Origin: Nocardia brasiliensis NBRC 14402
GTDB lineage: Bacteria > Actinomycetota > Actinomycetes > Mycobacteriales > Mycobacteriaceae
Length of the DNA stretch: 64,000 nt
Direction of reading: 5' to 3'
NCBI RefSeq assembly: GCF_000308475.2
Contig: NZ_BAFT02000027.1
Location: 62,001 to 126,000, forward strand
Shown here in pieces: positions 51,287-61,119 of this stretch. Under the pieces are notes generated by a model, which worked only from the letters and a program-made list of their open reading frames with translations, had not been told where the DNA came from and did no database searches. The position numbers were made by a program, and so were the translations under genes. How positions within the stretch are numbered: the first letter of the stretch is position 1; every line of letters begins with the position of its first letter.

Positions 51287-52116
51287 CGGCCGACCAGCTC
51301 GAGCAGATGCTCCTTCTCGGGACCTTTGACCAGATCCGCGGCGGTATCGGGATCGGTGGGACCGGCGCCGAAGGACGGGCAGTCCTTGGCGAGCACGCAC
51401 ACACCGCAGGCCGGCTTCCTGGCATGACACACCCGGCGGCCGTGGAAGATCACCCGATGCGAGAGCATCGTCCACTCTTTGCGCTCGATCAGCTCGCCCA
51501 CGATGTGCTCGACCTTCACCGGGTCTTCCTCGGCGGTCCACTGCCAGCGCCGCACCAGGCGACCGAAATGGGTGTCGACCGTGATGCCCGGCACGCCGAA
51601 CGCGTTGCCCAGGATGACGTTCGCGGTCTTGCGCCCGATGCCGGGCAACTGCACCAATTCGTCCATGGTGTGAGGCAACTCACCGTGGTGCCGCTCGAGC
51701 AGGGCCTGTCCGAGGCCGATCAGCGAGTTCGCCTTGTTGCGGTAGAAACCTGTCGAGCGAACGTATTCCTCCAGCTCCGCGCGGTTCGCCTCGGCGTAGG
51801 CGCGGGCGTCGGGGTACTTCGCGAAGAGCGCGGGCGTGGTGAGATTCACCCGCACATCGGTGGACTGCGCGGAAAGTATTGTCGCGACCGCCAATTCGAG
51901 CGGCGTGGTGAAATCCAGCTCACAGTGCGCGTCCGGAAAAGCCTCGGCCAGCACACGGTTCATCCGGCGCGCGCGGCGGACCAGCCCGAGCTGGGTTTCC
52001 GCCTGTCGCGCGCGGGTTTTCCGCTTCGGCGCAGCGGCCGCGGCGGCTTGCGCATCGGTCGCCGCGGCGGCAGTCGCACGTCCGTTTCCGGCGGCATTGG
52101 AAGGGGTGACACGCAC
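51283..52116 (-). CDS. nth: Endonuclease III
   Basis: A 277-aa base-excision repair glycosylase/AP lyase. It has [20 protein letters not shown], the HhH motif [15 protein letters not shown] with the catalytic Lys, the Asp in [14 protein letters not shown] and a [4Fe-4S] site [17 protein letters not shown] (C-x6-C-x2-C-x5-C). An Ala-rich, Lys/Arg N-terminal extension of about 45 residues precedes the core. GTG 52116 is the start adopted; later starts are possible. It opens the four-gene series leading to marP. Confidence 0.93.
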   Translation of the reverse strand: MRVTPSNAAGNGRATAAAATDAQAAAAAAPKRKTRARQAETQLGLVRRARRMNRVLAEAFPDAHCELDFTTPLELAVATILSAQSTDVRVNLTTPALFAKYPDARAYAEANRAELEEYVRSTGFYRNKANSLIGLGQALLERHHGELPHTMDELVQLPGIGRKTANVILGNAFGVPGITVDTHFGRLVRRWQWTAEEDPVKVEHIVGELIERKEWTMLSHRVIFHGRRVCHARKPACGVCVLAKDCPSFGAGPTDPDTAADLVKGPEKEHLLELVGR

Positions 52117-52207
52117 TCGTCCACCATACGGAACTGTCGGACGGCGTTGCCCGTCCAGTTCGGTTGCCGTGTTCCATCTGAGACCTAGACCGTGTTTACT
52201 CCTCCGT

Positions 52208-52450
52208 ATGCAAGGACTCGCTGTGGTGCTCTTCCCAGTGCTGTTGATGCTGTTCGCACTGGGTATGGAGCGGGTCGAGAACCGGCTCCGCAAACTTCTC
52301 GAACCCGACGAAGAGGTTCAGCAGTACCTGGACAAGGCAAGCAACGCAGAAGTGAAAGAGCTGACGAGGCTCGGCCTGCCCGCTGCCGTGGCACGGATGC
52401 GCAAGCGCCGCGCCCGGGGCGAAGAGCTGGATGTGGCCCGAGCAAGCTGA
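52208..52450 (+). CDS. Small membrane protein upstream of crp (80 aa)
   Basis: An 80-aa protein. A single N-terminal helix ([21 protein letters not shown]) is followed by a charged, helical cytoplasmic part ([22 protein letters not shown]) with a basic end. I know no function, but a small membrane protein at this position next to crp is shared with mycobacteria. It is divergent from nth. Confidence 0.7.
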   Translation: MQGLAVVLFPVLLMLFALGMERVENRLRKLLEPDEEVQQYLDKASNAEVKELTRLGLPAAVARMRKRRARGEELDVARAS

Positions 52451-52668
52451 CCCCGAAGTGACCGACGGACCCGGCGGCTAGAGCTGCGGTAACCACGTGG
52501 GTGCCCGCGAAAGCCAAGATCAGAAACTGGTACGGTTCCTCGCTGCGCCATGCAATCCACACGTTACGTGGTGTCTGTCACTACGCTGTCATCATGCCGC
52601 GTAGACTGCGCTGTTGGCCGAGTCGCTTTCGGTCCAGTACAGAGCCATTTCCCATAAGGAGCACATAA

Positions 52669-53343
52669 GTGGACGAGGCCCTCGCCAGAGCAGGCATCTT
52701 CCAGGGCGTCGAGCCCACTGCGGTGGCCGCCCTCGCCAAGCAATTGCAGCCCGTGGATTTCCCACGTGGTCATGTCATTTTCAACGAAGGTGAACCGGGT
52801 GACCGGCTCTACATCATCACCTCGGGCAAGGTGAAGATCGGACGTCGCTCTCCCGACGGCCGGGAGAATTTGCTGACCATCATGGGTCCCTCGGACATGT
52901 TCGGTGAGCTGTCGATCTTCGATCCGGGCCCGCGTACCTCCACCGCCACCACGGTGACCGAGGTGCGTGCCGTGACGATGGACCGGGACGCCCTCAAGTC
53001 CTGGATCGACCAGCGACCCGAGATCGCCGAGCAGTTGCTCCGCGTCCTCGCCCGGCGCCTGCGTCGCACCAACAACAACCTGGCCGACCTCATCTTCACC
53101 GACGTGCCCGGCCGGGTCGCCAAGGCGCTGCTGCAGCTCGCACAGCGGTTCGGCACCCAGGAGGCCGGTGCGCTGCGGGTCACCCACGACCTCACCCAGG
53201 AGGAGATCGCCCAGCTGGTCGGCGCCTCCCGCGAAACCGTGAACAAGGCGCTCGCCGACTTCGCGCACCGCGGTTGGCTGCGGCTGGAGGGCAAGAGCGT
53301 GCTCATCTCCGACTCCGAGCGCCTGGCCCGTCGCGCGCGCTAG
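52669..53343 (+). CDS. crp: Crp/Fnr-family cAMP-responsive regulator
   Basis: A 224-aa regulator. The N-terminal cyclic-nucleotide domain contains [16 protein letters not shown] and [20 protein letters not shown], the phosphate-binding cassette with Arg. The C-terminal winged helix has [24 protein letters not shown] as recognition helix region. It matches mycobacterial Crp, which binds DNA with or without cAMP. GTG 52669 follows AAGGAG. In this window the adenylate cyclase that usually lies by topA is absent, so its cAMP source is elsewhere. The 218-nt upstream region holds no other gene. Confidence 0.95.
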   Translation: MDEALARAGIFQGVEPTAVAALAKQLQPVDFPRGHVIFNEGEPGDRLYIITSGKVKIGRRSPDGRENLLTIMGPSDMFGELSIFDPGPRTSTATTVTEVRAVTMDRDALKSWIDQRPEIAEQLLRVLARRLRRTNNNLADLIFTDVPGRVAKALLQLAQRFGTQEAGALRVTHDLTQEEIAQLVGASRETVNKALADFAHRGWLRLEGKSVLISDSERLARRAR

Positions 53344-53357
53344 TCCACAGGTGTACC

Positions 53358-53393
53358 GCCTGCCGGATTCACAGCTCCATGAATCCGGCAGGC
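53358..53393. terminator. Terminator after crp
   Basis: GCCTGCCGGATTCA (53358-53371) and TGAATCCGGCAGGC (53380-53393) form a perfect 14-bp stem with an 8-nt loop between the convergent crp and MBL genes. Confidence 0.85.
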
Positions 53394-53408
53394 CGGTTTC
53401 GATACGCG

Positions 53409-54200
53409 TCAGCCCTCGGCGCGTAGGTATTCCAGCTGGGCCTGCACCGAGCTGCGGGCGGCGAGCCACAGCCGCTTGTCCACGTCGGCGTACACCCGGC
53501 GCACCACGGCCATCGCACCCGCGTCGGGGCCGAGCACCCGCAACGCCTCCCGGACCTGTTCGAGTCGTTCCTGCCGGTGCGTGATGTAGTAGCGGGCCAC
53601 CGGCTCCAGGTCGGGATGATCCGGCCCGTGCGCGGGCAGCAGCGCCTTACCCGCGCCCACCTCGACCAGACGGTCGAGCGAGGACAGATAGTCGGCCAGG
53701 GTGCCGTCGCTGGAATCGAGCACGGTGGTGCCGCTGCCGAGAATGGTGTCCCCCGTCAGCACCGCGTCGTCGAGCACGAAACTCACCGAGTCGCCGGTGT
53801 GGCCCGGGGTGTCGAGCACGGTGATGCGCAGGCCCGCGGCCTCGATCACCTCACCGTCGACCAGCGGTGCGGTCGAGCCGCGCAGGAACTCGGAGTCCTT
53901 GGCGCGCACCGGGGTTCCGGTGAGTTTCACCAGGCGGTCGATGCCGCCGGTGTGGTCGTGATGCCGATGCGTGATCAGCGTCAGCGCGATCTCGCCCCCG
54001 GTGACCTCGGCGATCTTCGCGCCGTGCGCCTTGTCCTTCGGCCCGGGATCGACCACCACGCAGTCCGATCGCCCCGGCGCGCGCAGGATCCAGGTGTTGG
54101 TGCCCTGCAACGTCATCTGGCCGGGATTGTCCGCGAGCAACACCGCTGCCGTCGGGGTGACCTGCCGTAGTTGCCCGTACGCGGGATGTTCAAGTGCCAT
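53409..54200 (-). CDS. MBL-fold metallo-hydrolase
   Basis: A 263-aa metallo-beta-lactamase-fold hydrolase of the RNase Z/glyoxalase II-like LACTB2 type. Metal ligands are visible in LITHRHHDHTGG (HxHxDH), DTPGHTGDSVSF and LTGDTILG, and a C-terminal winged-helix-like part has ITHRQERLEQVREAL. The natural substrate is unknown; LACTB2 relatives are endoribonucleases. ATG 54200 is used. It is upstream neighbour of RidA on the same strand (110-nt gap). Confidence 0.9.
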   Translation of the reverse strand: MALEHPAYGQLRQVTPTAAVLLADNPGQMTLQGTNTWILRAPGRSDCVVVDPGPKDKAHGAKIAEVTGGEIALTLITHRHHDHTGGIDRLVKLTGTPVRAKDSEFLRGSTAPLVDGEVIEAAGLRITVLDTPGHTGDSVSFVLDDAVLTGDTILGSGTTVLDSSDGTLADYLSSLDRLVEVGAGKALLPAHGPDHPDLEPVARYYITHRQERLEQVREALRVLGPDAGAMAVVRRVYADVDKRLWLAARSSVQAQLEYLRAEG

Positions 54201-54310
54201 GCCATCGTCCTCGAATGCGATCTGCCGATCCGGAGTGGTCTACCCGAAAGACAACCACGCGCGCGGCTTTCACCTGCCGCGCACGTGACCGTCCTCCCGC
54301 GCGGGAGAAA

Positions 54311-54778
54311 TCACCCCACCTCGACGATGATCTCGACCTCGACGGGGGTGTTCTTGGGCAGTTCGGAGACGCCGACGGCGGAGCGCGCGTGCACGCCCGC
54401 GTCGCCGAAGACCTCGCCGAGGAATTCCGAGGCGCCGTTGATCACGACCGGCTGGTCGTTGTATCCCGGTGCGGAGGCGACGAATCCGACCACCTTCACC
54501 ACGCGCACGACCCGGTCGAGCCCGACCAGTCCGTGCACGGCCGCGAGCGCGTTGAGCGCGCAGAGGCGGGCGGCTTCCTGGGCCTGTTCGGTGCTCACCT
54601 CGGCGCCGACCTTGCCGACCGCCGACAGCTCACCGTTCACGAACGGCAGCTGACCCGAGGTGTAGACCAGCGAACCGGTCTGGATCGCCGGGATGTAGGC
54701 GGCGACCGGCGGCGCGACCGGCGGCAGGGTCAGGCCGAGCCGGGCGAGATTGCTTTCCCACTGGGTTGCTGTGGTCAT
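54311..54778 (-). CDS. RidA-family enamine/imine deaminase
   Basis: A 155-aa YjgF/YER057c/UK114 protein. It starts with YIPAIQTGSLVYTSGQLPFVNGEL, and the C-terminal strand has HARSAVGVSELPKNTPVEVEI with the Arg that holds the carboxylate in RidA proteins. Members trimerise and hydrolyse reactive enamines such as 2-aminoacrylate. ATG 54778 is the start. It follows the DUF4177 gene by 13 nt, suggesting one transcript with it and with the MBL gene. Confidence 0.92.
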   Translation of the reverse strand: MTTATQWESNLARLGLTLPPVAPPVAAYIPAIQTGSLVYTSGQLPFVNGELSAVGKVGAEVSTEQAQEAARLCALNALAAVHGLVGLDRVVRVVKVVGFVASAPGYNDQPVVINGASEFLGEVFGDAGVHARSAVGVSELPKNTPVEVEIIVEVG

Positions 54779-54791
54779 CTGCGGCGTCTCC

Positions 54792-54953
54792 TTACTTCGG
54801 ACGCTTGAGGTAGGCGACGTGCTGCTCACCGGTCGGCCCCGGCAACACGGTCACCAGCTCCCATCCGTCCGCGCCCCACTGGTCGAGAATCTGCTTGGTC
54901 GCGTGCGTCAACAGCGGCACGGTCGCGTACTCCCACAAGCTCGCTTCACTCAT
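54792..54953 (-). CDS. DUF4177-type small protein (53 aa)
   Basis: A 53-aa protein. The pattern WEYATVPLLTHATKQILDQWGADGWELVTVLPG is the DUF4177 motif (W-x-Y-A/K, then GxxGWELV). Function is unknown. A similarly small gene precedes ridA in mycobacteria. ATG 54953 has no ribosome site, so it may be leaderless. It opens the RidA-MBL transcript and diverges from the ArsA-like pair. Confidence 0.82.
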   Translation of the reverse strand: MSEASLWEYATVPLLTHATKQILDQWGADGWELVTVLPGPTGEQHVAYLKRPK

Positions 54954-55129
54954 GGGAGGAGCGTAGTTGCTGACCGCCGGAGCGCGCCTGCGGCATCGCG
55001 TTCCGCCCGCCCGCCGACAGTGGGCAAAACGTCCCGAAATCCTACTGTCTGGTACAGATGCACCGCCTGGACCAGGCACTAGGCGGATCCCTCGGGCGCG
55101 ATCTCAGAACGGGTTATAGGCTCGCGAAC

Positions 55130-56167
55130 GTGGGAGTACCAACAGCAGTGCCGCTTTCGGCCGAGCCCGAGCTCGAAAAAGGCTGGCCGGAACGTGCCGA
55201 GAAAGCTCGCTTGCACTACGTCTCGGGCAAGGGTGGCACGGGCAAGTCGACCGTGGCCGCGGCGCTGGCATTGGCCCTCGCGGCCGGCGGGCGGCGGGTG
55301 CTGCTGGTGGAGGTGGAGAGCAGGCAGTCGATCGCCCAGCTGTTCGACCTGCCGCCGCTGCCGCCGACCGAGACCCGGATCGCCACCGCGGACGGCGGCG
55401 GCGAGGTGGTCGCGCTCGCGCTCGACATCGAGCACGCCTTTCTCGAATACCTGGACATGTTCTACAACCTCGGCTTCGCGGGCCGGGCGATGCGCCGGAT
55501 GGGCGCCATCGAGTTCGTCACCACGATCGCGCCCGGCCTGCGCGACGTCATTCTGACGGGCAAAATCAAGGAGACCGCGGTCCGGGTCGGCAAGGACGGC
55601 AAGCGGGTCTACGACGAGATCGTGGTCGACGCGCCGCCGACCGGCCGGATCGCCAGCTTCCTGGACGTCACCCAGGCCATGCTCGAGGTGGCCAAGGGCG
55701 GGCCGATCGCCTCCCAGGCGGAGGGCGTCTCGAAGCTGCTGCACTCGGATCAGACGATGATCCACCTGGTTACGTTGCTCGAAGCGCTGCCGGTGCAGGA
55801 AACCGCCGACGCCATCGCGGAATTGAAGGCGGCGGATCTGCGGATCGGCACGGTCATCGTGAACCGGGCCACCGAGGGTCAGCTGCCGCCCGAACTGCGC
55901 GCCGCGGCCGCCCGGGGCGCGGTGGACACCGACGCCGTCCGCACTGGGCTCGCCGCCGCCGGGATCACCCTGCCGGACAACGACTTCCAGGGTCTGATCA
56001 CCGAAACCATCGAGCACGCCGCCACTTTGCAGGCGCAGGACGACAGCGCGGCCGAGCTCGCCAAGGTCGACGTGTCCCGCCTGTACCTGCCCGCGCTGCC
56101 GGAGGGCATGGACCTCGGCGGCTTATACGAACTGGCCGAACACCTGAGTACCCAAGGGGTCAAATGA
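55130..56167 (+). CDS. ArsA/GET3-family ATPase, first of a pair
   Basis: A 345-aa SIMIBI ATPase. Walker A is [16 protein letters not shown], followed by [15 protein letters not shown] and the Walker B region [23 protein letters not shown] and [18 protein letters not shown] are strongly conserved in mycobacterial homologues. The arsenite Cys residues of ArsA are absent, so arsenic efflux is unlikely. The mycobacterial pair acts together and affects nutrient and redox stress. GTG 55130 lies about 9 nt after TATAGG (55115-55120), fitting a leaderless start. The stop overlaps the second gene (ATGA). Confidence 0.9.
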   Translation: MGVPTAVPLSAEPELEKGWPERAEKARLHYVSGKGGTGKSTVAAALALALAAGGRRVLLVEVESRQSIAQLFDLPPLPPTETRIATADGGGEVVALALDIEHAFLEYLDMFYNLGFAGRAMRRMGAIEFVTTIAPGLRDVILTGKIKETAVRVGKDGKRVYDEIVVDAPPTGRIASFLDVTQAMLEVAKGGPIASQAEGVSKLLHSDQTMIHLVTLLEALPVQETADAIAELKAADLRIGTVIVNRATEGQLPPELRAAAARGAVDTDAVRTGLAAAGITLPDNDFQGLITETIEHAATLQAQDDSAAELAKVDVSRLYLPALPEGMDLGGLYELAEHLSTQGVK

Positions 56168-57279
56168 CCGCGCCACTGGATATTTCGAGCATCATCGAAG
56201 ACCGGACGGCGCGTGTCGTGGTCTGCTGCGGCTCGGGCGGGGTCGGCAAGACCACCACCGCCGCGGCGATCGCGTTGCGCGCGGCCGAACAGGGCCGCAA
56301 GGTCGTGGTGCTCACCATCGACCCGGCGCGCCGGCTGGCGCAGTCGCTCGGGGTCGCCGATCTCGGCAATTCGCCGCAGCGGGTGCCGCTCGGGCCGGCG
56401 GCCAAGGGCGAGTTGCACGCGATGATGCTGAACATGCGCCGCACCTTCGACGACATGGTGCTCGAGCACACCAGCCCGGAGAAGGCCGAGCAGATCTTCG
56501 CCAACCCCTTCTACCAGACCGTCGCCTCGTCGTTCGGCGGGACGCAGGAGTACATGGCGATGGAGAAGCTCGGTCAGCTGGCCGGGCGCAAGGAGTGGGA
56601 CCTGATCGTGGTCGACACTCCCCCGTCGCGCAACGCGCTCGACTTCCTGGACGCGCCGAAGCGGCTCGGAAACTTCCTGAACGGCAGGATGATCCGGGTC
56701 ATCATGGCGCCGGGTCGCGGCGTCACCCGGCTGGTCACCGGCGCGATGAGCCTGGCGGTGCGCGGGGTGTCCACCATCGTCGGCGGCCAGATGCTCAAGG
56801 ACGCCTCGAACTTCCTGCAATCGCTGGACTCGCTGTTCGGCGGCTTCCAGGATCGCGCGGACCGGACCTACGCGATGCTCTCCAAGCCGGGCACCCACTT
56901 CCTGGTGGTCGCGGCCGCGGAACCGGACGCGCTGCGCGAGGCGTCGTTCTTCGTGGACCGGCTGTCCACCGAACGGATGCCGCTGGCGGGCCTGGTGCTC
57001 AACCGGACGCATCCGGCGCTGAGCACGTTGTCGGCCGGGCGGGCGGCGACCGTGGCGGAGCAACTGGCGGACTCGGATCCGCTGACCGCGGCGGTGCTGC
57101 GCATTCACGCCCGTCGCGTGGCCACGGACAAGCGCGAACAGCATCTGCTGCACCGGTTTACGGGGGCGCATCCGCGGGTACCGATCGTCGCGGTCACCGC
57201 GTTGCCGTTCGAGGTGTCCGATCTCGAGGCGCTGCGTGCCGTTGGTGATCAACTGACCACCAACCGAGCATCTGCTTGA
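56164..57279 (+). CDS. ArsA/GET3-family ATPase, second of a pair
   Basis: A 371-aa ATPase. Walker A is [15 protein letters not shown] (with the signature Gly-Lys), the A-loop [13 protein letters not shown], and Walker [31 protein letters not shown] is the base-contact region. Like its partner it lacks metalloid-binding Cys. The two ATPases probably form a heterocomplex since the genes overlap by ATGA. They sit divergent from DUF4177-RidA and convergent with whiB4. Confidence 0.9.
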   Translation: MTAPLDISSIIEDRTARVVVCCGSGGVGKTTTAAAIALRAAEQGRKVVVLTIDPARRLAQSLGVADLGNSPQRVPLGPAAKGELHAMMLNMRRTFDDMVLEHTSPEKAEQIFANPFYQTVASSFGGTQEYMAMEKLGQLAGRKEWDLIVVDTPPSRNALDFLDAPKRLGNFLNGRMIRVIMAPGRGVTRLVTGAMSLAVRGVSTIVGGQMLKDASNFLQSLDSLFGGFQDRADRTYAMLSKPGTHFLVVAAAEPDALREASFFVDRLSTERMPLAGLVLNRTHPALSTLSAGRAATVAEQLADSDPLTAAVLRIHARRVATDKREQHLLHRFTGAHPRVPIVAVTALPFEVSDLEALRAVGDQLTTNRASA

Positions 57280-57330
57280 TACATAGACGCATCGGCTATA
57301 GGTCCAAACGGAAGCTTTTGCCCCCAAACG

Positions 57331-57360
57331 GGACTGAGCCCGCTTTCGCAGGCTCAGTTC
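57331..57360. terminator. Terminator between the ArsA-like pair and whiB4
   Basis: GGACTGAGCC (57331-57340) and GGCTCAGTTC (57351-57360) pair over 10 positions (one G-T) with a 10-nt loop in the convergent gap. Confidence 0.65.
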
Positions 57361-57376
57361 CGAGGGTTCACGGGGG

Positions 57377-57700
57377 CTACATTGCCACCTGATGTTGGCG
57401 CTGGGCCTGGAAGAAGTCGGCCCAGGAGGTCACTTCCGGGTGCTGCTTGAGCAGCGCGCGCCGCTGCCGCTCGGTCATACCGCCCCACACACCGAACTCC
57501 ACTCGATTGTCGAGCGCGTCGGCACCACACTGCATCAGCACCGGGCAGTGCCTGCAGATCGTCGCGGCTTTGCGCTGGGCAGCGCCGCGGACGAACAACT
57601 GATCGGGATCCACTTCCTTGCATCGGGCCTGGGCTACCCAGGCGATCCTTGCTTCGGCCTGCTCCACGTCCAATCGAGCGATGGGGGTTGTCATGTGCAT
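57377..57700 (-). CDS. whiB4: WhiB-family iron-sulfur regulator (WhiB4-like)
   Basis: A 107-aa Wbl protein. Four Cys bind a [4Fe-4S] cluster: one in ARCKEVDPDQLF and three in CRHCPVLMQCGADAL (C-x2-C-x5-C). The GVWGGMTERQRRALL turn and basic tail bind DNA or sigma factor. Mycobacterial WhiB4 is a redox-sensitive repressor. ATG 57700 has AAAGGGG 8 nt upstream; an ATG two codons later is equally in frame. Position between the ArsA pair and ponA2 supports the WhiB4 assignment. Confidence 0.92.
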   Translation of the reverse strand: MHMTTPIARLDVEQAEARIAWVAQARCKEVDPDQLFVRGAAQRKAATICRHCPVLMQCGADALDNRVEFGVWGGMTERQRRALLKQHPEVTSWADFFQAQRQHQVAM

Positions 57701-58059
57701 TTGGTGTGCCCCTTTGCAGTCCGAACACCGGGTCAACGGCGCTCCAGAATCGCGTGTCAGCGTCGCAGCAACCCAAACCCCGCTGCGAACTGCACCACAT
57801 TCCACTTTGAGTGTTAGCTCTATCACACTGGGTTCTCAATCTAGGTAAAGGTATGGGGCTAGCGCAAGACCGCCCCCGGATTTTTTGGTACGTCCGTCCC
57901 TGCAAAATCCCCGGAGCGGCGGCGAGGCCGGGTTATTCGCGGCGCGCCGTCCCGCGACACGCCAGACTCGCTCGCGCGACACGCCCATTACCCGTCATCA
58001 ATCTCGCTCCGGTAAACGCACGGAAGAGAGCTCGGAGCGCACCCCGTAGTCTGAGGATC
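57701..58059. other. Divergent promoter region of whiB4 and ponA2
   Basis: About 359 nt without a gene. A TAGTCT -10-like hexamer (58046-58051) lies 8 nt before the ponA2 GTG, indicating a leaderless or near-leaderless transcript. The whiB4 side is AT-richer around 57820-57860, where its promoter probably lies. Confidence 0.45.
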
Positions 58060-60426
58060 GTGCCGATCACACAAACGCTCGCGAGGCTGGCCGGCAGCTG
58101 CTTGCTGGCTGCCGTGCTCGTCGCCGGGTTGCTGTTCCCGCTCGCAGGCGGTTTCGGGTTCGTCTCGAACCGGGCCGCCGACGCCGTCGACAACGTGTCC
58201 TCGGAATTGGTGGAGGGCACCGTGCCCGCGGTCTCCACCATGGTCGACGCGAGCGGCGCACCGATCGCCTGGCTGTACGAGCAACGCCGCTTCGAAGTAC
58301 CCAGCGACAAGATCTCCAACGATATGAAGCTGGCGATCGTCTCCATCGAGGACCGGCGCTTCGCCGAACACGAGGGCGTGGACTGGCAGGGCACGTTGCG
58401 CGCGTTCCTGACCAACACCTCCAGCGGTGAGGTGCAGCAGGGCGCCTCGACGCTGGACCAGCAGTACGTCAAGAACTTCCAGCTGCTGGTCGTGGCCAAG
58501 ACCGACGCCGAACGCCGGGCCGCGATCGAGACGACCCCCGCCCGCAAGATCCGCGAGATCCGGATGGCGCTGACCCTGGACCGCGAGCTCACCAAGGACG
58601 AGATCCTGACCAGGTATCTGAACCTGGTCCCGTTCGGCAACTCCTCCTACGGCATCCAGGACGCCGCGCAGACCTATTTCGGCATCGACGCCTCGGAGCT
58701 GAACGTCTCGCAGGCGGCGATGCTCGCCGGCATGGTGCAGAGCTCCTCGAAGCTGAACCCCTACACCAACACCGAAGGCGTGCTGGCCCGGCGCAACACT
58801 GTGCTGGACACCATGATCCAGAACATCCCCAGCCGGGCCGACGAGTTCCGCGACGCCAAGACCAAGCCACTCGGCGTGCTGCCCGAGCCCAAGGGTTTGC
58901 CGCGCGGCTGCATCGCCGCGCACGACCGCGGTTTCTTCTGCGACTACGCGCTGCAGTACCTCGCCAACGCGGGCATCAGCCGCGAGCAGATCGACAAAGG
59001 CGGCTACCTGATCCGGACGACGCTCGATCCTGCGGTGCAGGACTCGGTGAAGCGCTCGGTGACCGATTCGGCGAACCCGAATCTGGACAACATCGCCCAG
59101 GTGATGTCCGTCGTCGCGCCCGGCCAGGACTCCCATCCGCTGATCGCGATGGCGAGCAGCCGCACCTACGGACTCAACCGCGACGCGAACGAAACCGTGC
59201 AGCCGCAGCCGTATTCGATGGTCGGCGACGGCGCGGGCTCGATCTTCAAGATCTTCACCACCGCGGCCGCCATGGAGAAGGGCCTGGGCATCAACGCCCA
59301 GCTCGACGTGCCCGGCCGCTTCGAGGCCAAGGGCATGGGTAACGGTGGCGCCCGCGGCTGCCCGGCCGCCACCTACTGCGTGGAGAACGCGGGCAAGTAC
59401 AAGTCGCCGATGTCGGTGACCGAGGCGCTGGCGACCTCACCGAACACCGCGTTCGTCAAGCTGATCCAGGCCGTCGGGGTGACCCCCACCGTCGATATGG
59501 CGGTCCGGCTCGGCATGCGCTCCTACACCGAGGCGGGCACCTCCGGCCACGGCAACCAGAGCCTCGCCGACATGATCAAGGAGCAGAACCTCGGCTCCTT
59601 CACCCTCGGCCCGGTCGCGATCAACCCGCTGGAACTGTCCAACGTCGCCGCGACGCTCGCCTCCGGCGGCAAGTGGTGCCCGCCGAACCCGATCAAGGAG
59701 GTCGTGGACCGCCAGGGCAAGCAGGTGCCGCTCACCCAGCAGGCCTGTGAGCAGGTCGTGGAACCCGGGCTGGCGAACACCCTGGCCAACGCGATGAGCA
59801 AGGACGACATCAGCGGCACCGCCGCGGGCGCCGCCCAGTCCGCGGGGTGGGCCGCGCCGCTGTCCGGCAAGACCGGCACCACCGAAAGCCACCGCTCCTC
59901 GGCCTTCCTCGGCTTCACCAACTCGCTGGCCGCCGCCACCTATGTGTACGGCGACAGCCCGACGCCGGGCGAGATCTGCTCGTTCCCGCTGCGCAACTGC
60001 GGTGACGGCAACCTGTTCGGTGGTAACGAGCCCGCACGCAGCTGGTTCAACTCGATCAAGCCCGTGCTCGGCCACTTCCCGCCGCCCGCGCTGCCCCCGC
60101 TGGACGACAAGTACGTGCGCGGCTCGAACAACGCCCAGGTGCCCGATGTGGTGGGCATGACCCAGGGCGCGGCGACCGCAGCCCTCGTCGGCGCCGGTTT
60201 CCAGGTGACGCCGGTGACCGGGCCGGGCGCCCAGGCCAAGGGCACCGTGATGGGCACCGCGCCGAACGGCTCGGCCATCCCCGGCTCGGTGATCACGCTC
60301 TACGTCAGTGACGGCACGCAACGGGCCGCACCGCCGCCCGGTCCGCCGCCACCGCCGGGGATCCCCGGGTTGCCGCCGCCCCCGCTGCTGCCGCCCATCC
60401 CGATCCCGATCCCCATCCCCCGCTGA
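58060..60426 (+). CDS. ponA2: Bifunctional class A penicillin-binding protein (PonA2-like) with PASTA domain
   Basis: A 788-aa cell-wall synthase. An N-terminal membrane helix (SCLLAAVLVAGLLFPLAGG) is followed by the glycosyltransferase with SIEDRRFAEHEGVD, QGASTLDQQYVKN and YLNLVPFGNSSYGIQDAA. The transpeptidase has SxxK in AGSIFKIFTTA, SxN in TSPNTAF and KTG in SGKTGTTES. A single PASTA domain (VPDVVGMTQGAATAALVGAG) and a long proline-rich end (PPPGPPPPPG, PIPIPIPIP) finish it. It polymerises and crosslinks peptidoglycan. GTG 58060 is preferred from the TAGTCT box upstream. Confidence 0.94.
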   Translation: MPITQTLARLAGSCLLAAVLVAGLLFPLAGGFGFVSNRAADAVDNVSSELVEGTVPAVSTMVDASGAPIAWLYEQRRFEVPSDKISNDMKLAIVSIEDRRFAEHEGVDWQGTLRAFLTNTSSGEVQQGASTLDQQYVKNFQLLVVAKTDAERRAAIETTPARKIREIRMALTLDRELTKDEILTRYLNLVPFGNSSYGIQDAAQTYFGIDASELNVSQAAMLAGMVQSSSKLNPYTNTEGVLARRNTVLDTMIQNIPSRADEFRDAKTKPLGVLPEPKGLPRGCIAAHDRGFFCDYALQYLANAGISREQIDKGGYLIRTTLDPAVQDSVKRSVTDSANPNLDNIAQVMSVVAPGQDSHPLIAMASSRTYGLNRDANETVQPQPYSMVGDGAGSIFKIFTTAAAMEKGLGINAQLDVPGRFEAKGMGNGGARGCPAATYCVENAGKYKSPMSVTEALATSPNTAFVKLIQAVGVTPTVDMAVRLGMRSYTEAGTSGHGNQSLADMIKEQNLGSFTLGPVAINPLELSNVAATLASGGKWCPPNPIKEVVDRQGKQVPLTQQACEQVVEPGLANTLANAMSKDDISGTAAGAAQSAGWAAPLSGKTGTTESHRSSAFLGFTNSLAAATYVYGDSPTPGEICSFPLRNCGDGNLFGGNEPARSWFNSIKPVLGHFPPPALPPLDDKYVRGSNNAQVPDVVGMTQGAATAALVGAGFQVTPVTGPGAQAKGTVMGTAPNGSAIPGSVITLYVSDGTQRAAPPPGPPPPPGIPGLPPPPLLPPIPIPIPIPR

Positions 60427-60430
60427 CGCA

Positions 60431-60466
60431 CGAAGGGCCGCGAACTCGGAAGTTCGCGGCCCTTCG
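60431..60466. terminator. Terminator between ponA2 and the YqeY gene
   Basis: CGAAGGGCCGCGAACT (60431-60446) and AGTTCGCGGCCCTTCG (60451-60466) form a perfect 16-bp stem with loop CGGA, between convergent genes. Confidence 0.9.
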
Positions 60467-60495
60467 CGTTACGTGGCCGTCGCCGCACGCGCCGC

Positions 60496-60960
60496 TCAGA
60501 GGCGCGCTTTGACCGCGGCGGAGATGCGCGAGCCGTCGGCCTTGCCCTCGGCGAGCGCCGTGGCGATTTTCATGACCTGCCCCATCTGGCGCATGCCGGG
60601 ACGCTCGCCGAGCTGCTCAGCCACCTGGGCGATCGCCGTATCGGCGAGATCGGCGACCTCGGCCTCCGACAGCTGGGTCGGCAGGTACTCGTCGATGATC
60701 CTGGCCTCGGCGTGTTCGTTGGCCGCCAACTCGCCACGCCCGTTCTGGGTGTAGATCTCGGCCGACTCGCTGCGCTTCTTCGCCTCTTTCTGCAACACGG
60801 CGATCACATCGGCGTCGGAGAGCTCGCGGGCCTCGGCGCCGGCCACCTCGGCCGTCTGGATCGCGGCGAGCAGCATCCGCAAGGTGGAAAGACGCAGCGT
60901 ATCCTTGGCTTTCATCGCGGCGGTCATATCCGTCCGCAGTTGCGCTTTGAGTTCCGACAT
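60496..60960 (-). CDS. GatB/YqeY domain protein
   Basis: A 154-aa YqeY protein. It starts LKAQLRTDMTAAMKAKDTLRLSTLRMLLAAI and continues with QKEAKKRSESAEIYTQNGR, EARIIDEYLPTQLSE and GQVMKIATALAEGKADGSRIS, the tRNA-amidotransferase-tail-like helical domain. Free-standing YqeY proteins are thought to bind tRNA, but their function is unclear. ATG 60960 is chosen; the longer frame to 61119 runs into the divergent gene's promoter. Confidence 0.92.
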   Translation of the reverse strand: MSELKAQLRTDMTAAMKAKDTLRLSTLRMLLAAIQTAEVAGAEARELSDADVIAVLQKEAKKRSESAEIYTQNGRGELAANEHAEARIIDEYLPTQLSEAEVADLADTAIAQVAEQLGERPGMRQMGQVMKIATALAEGKADGSRISAAVKARL

Positions 60961-61119
60961 GAGGCTCACGGTAGCCGCTCGCGCGCGCAGCGCCCACCAC
61001 ATTTGCCCCGCCGCGGGCGAATATCGATGCTCGCGCGCACGCCGATCGAGGGCGCTCGCGCAAGGCCTTGTGCGTAAACACACTCGGCGATCCGCAGCGG
61101 GGTCACCTATGCTGGGCAA

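Noticed and set aside
55130..57279. Arsenic resistance as the role of the two ArsA-like ATPases
   Set aside because: The arsenite-binding Cys residues and any arsB or arsR neighbour are absent; the pair matches the conserved mycobacterial ATPases beside whiB4.
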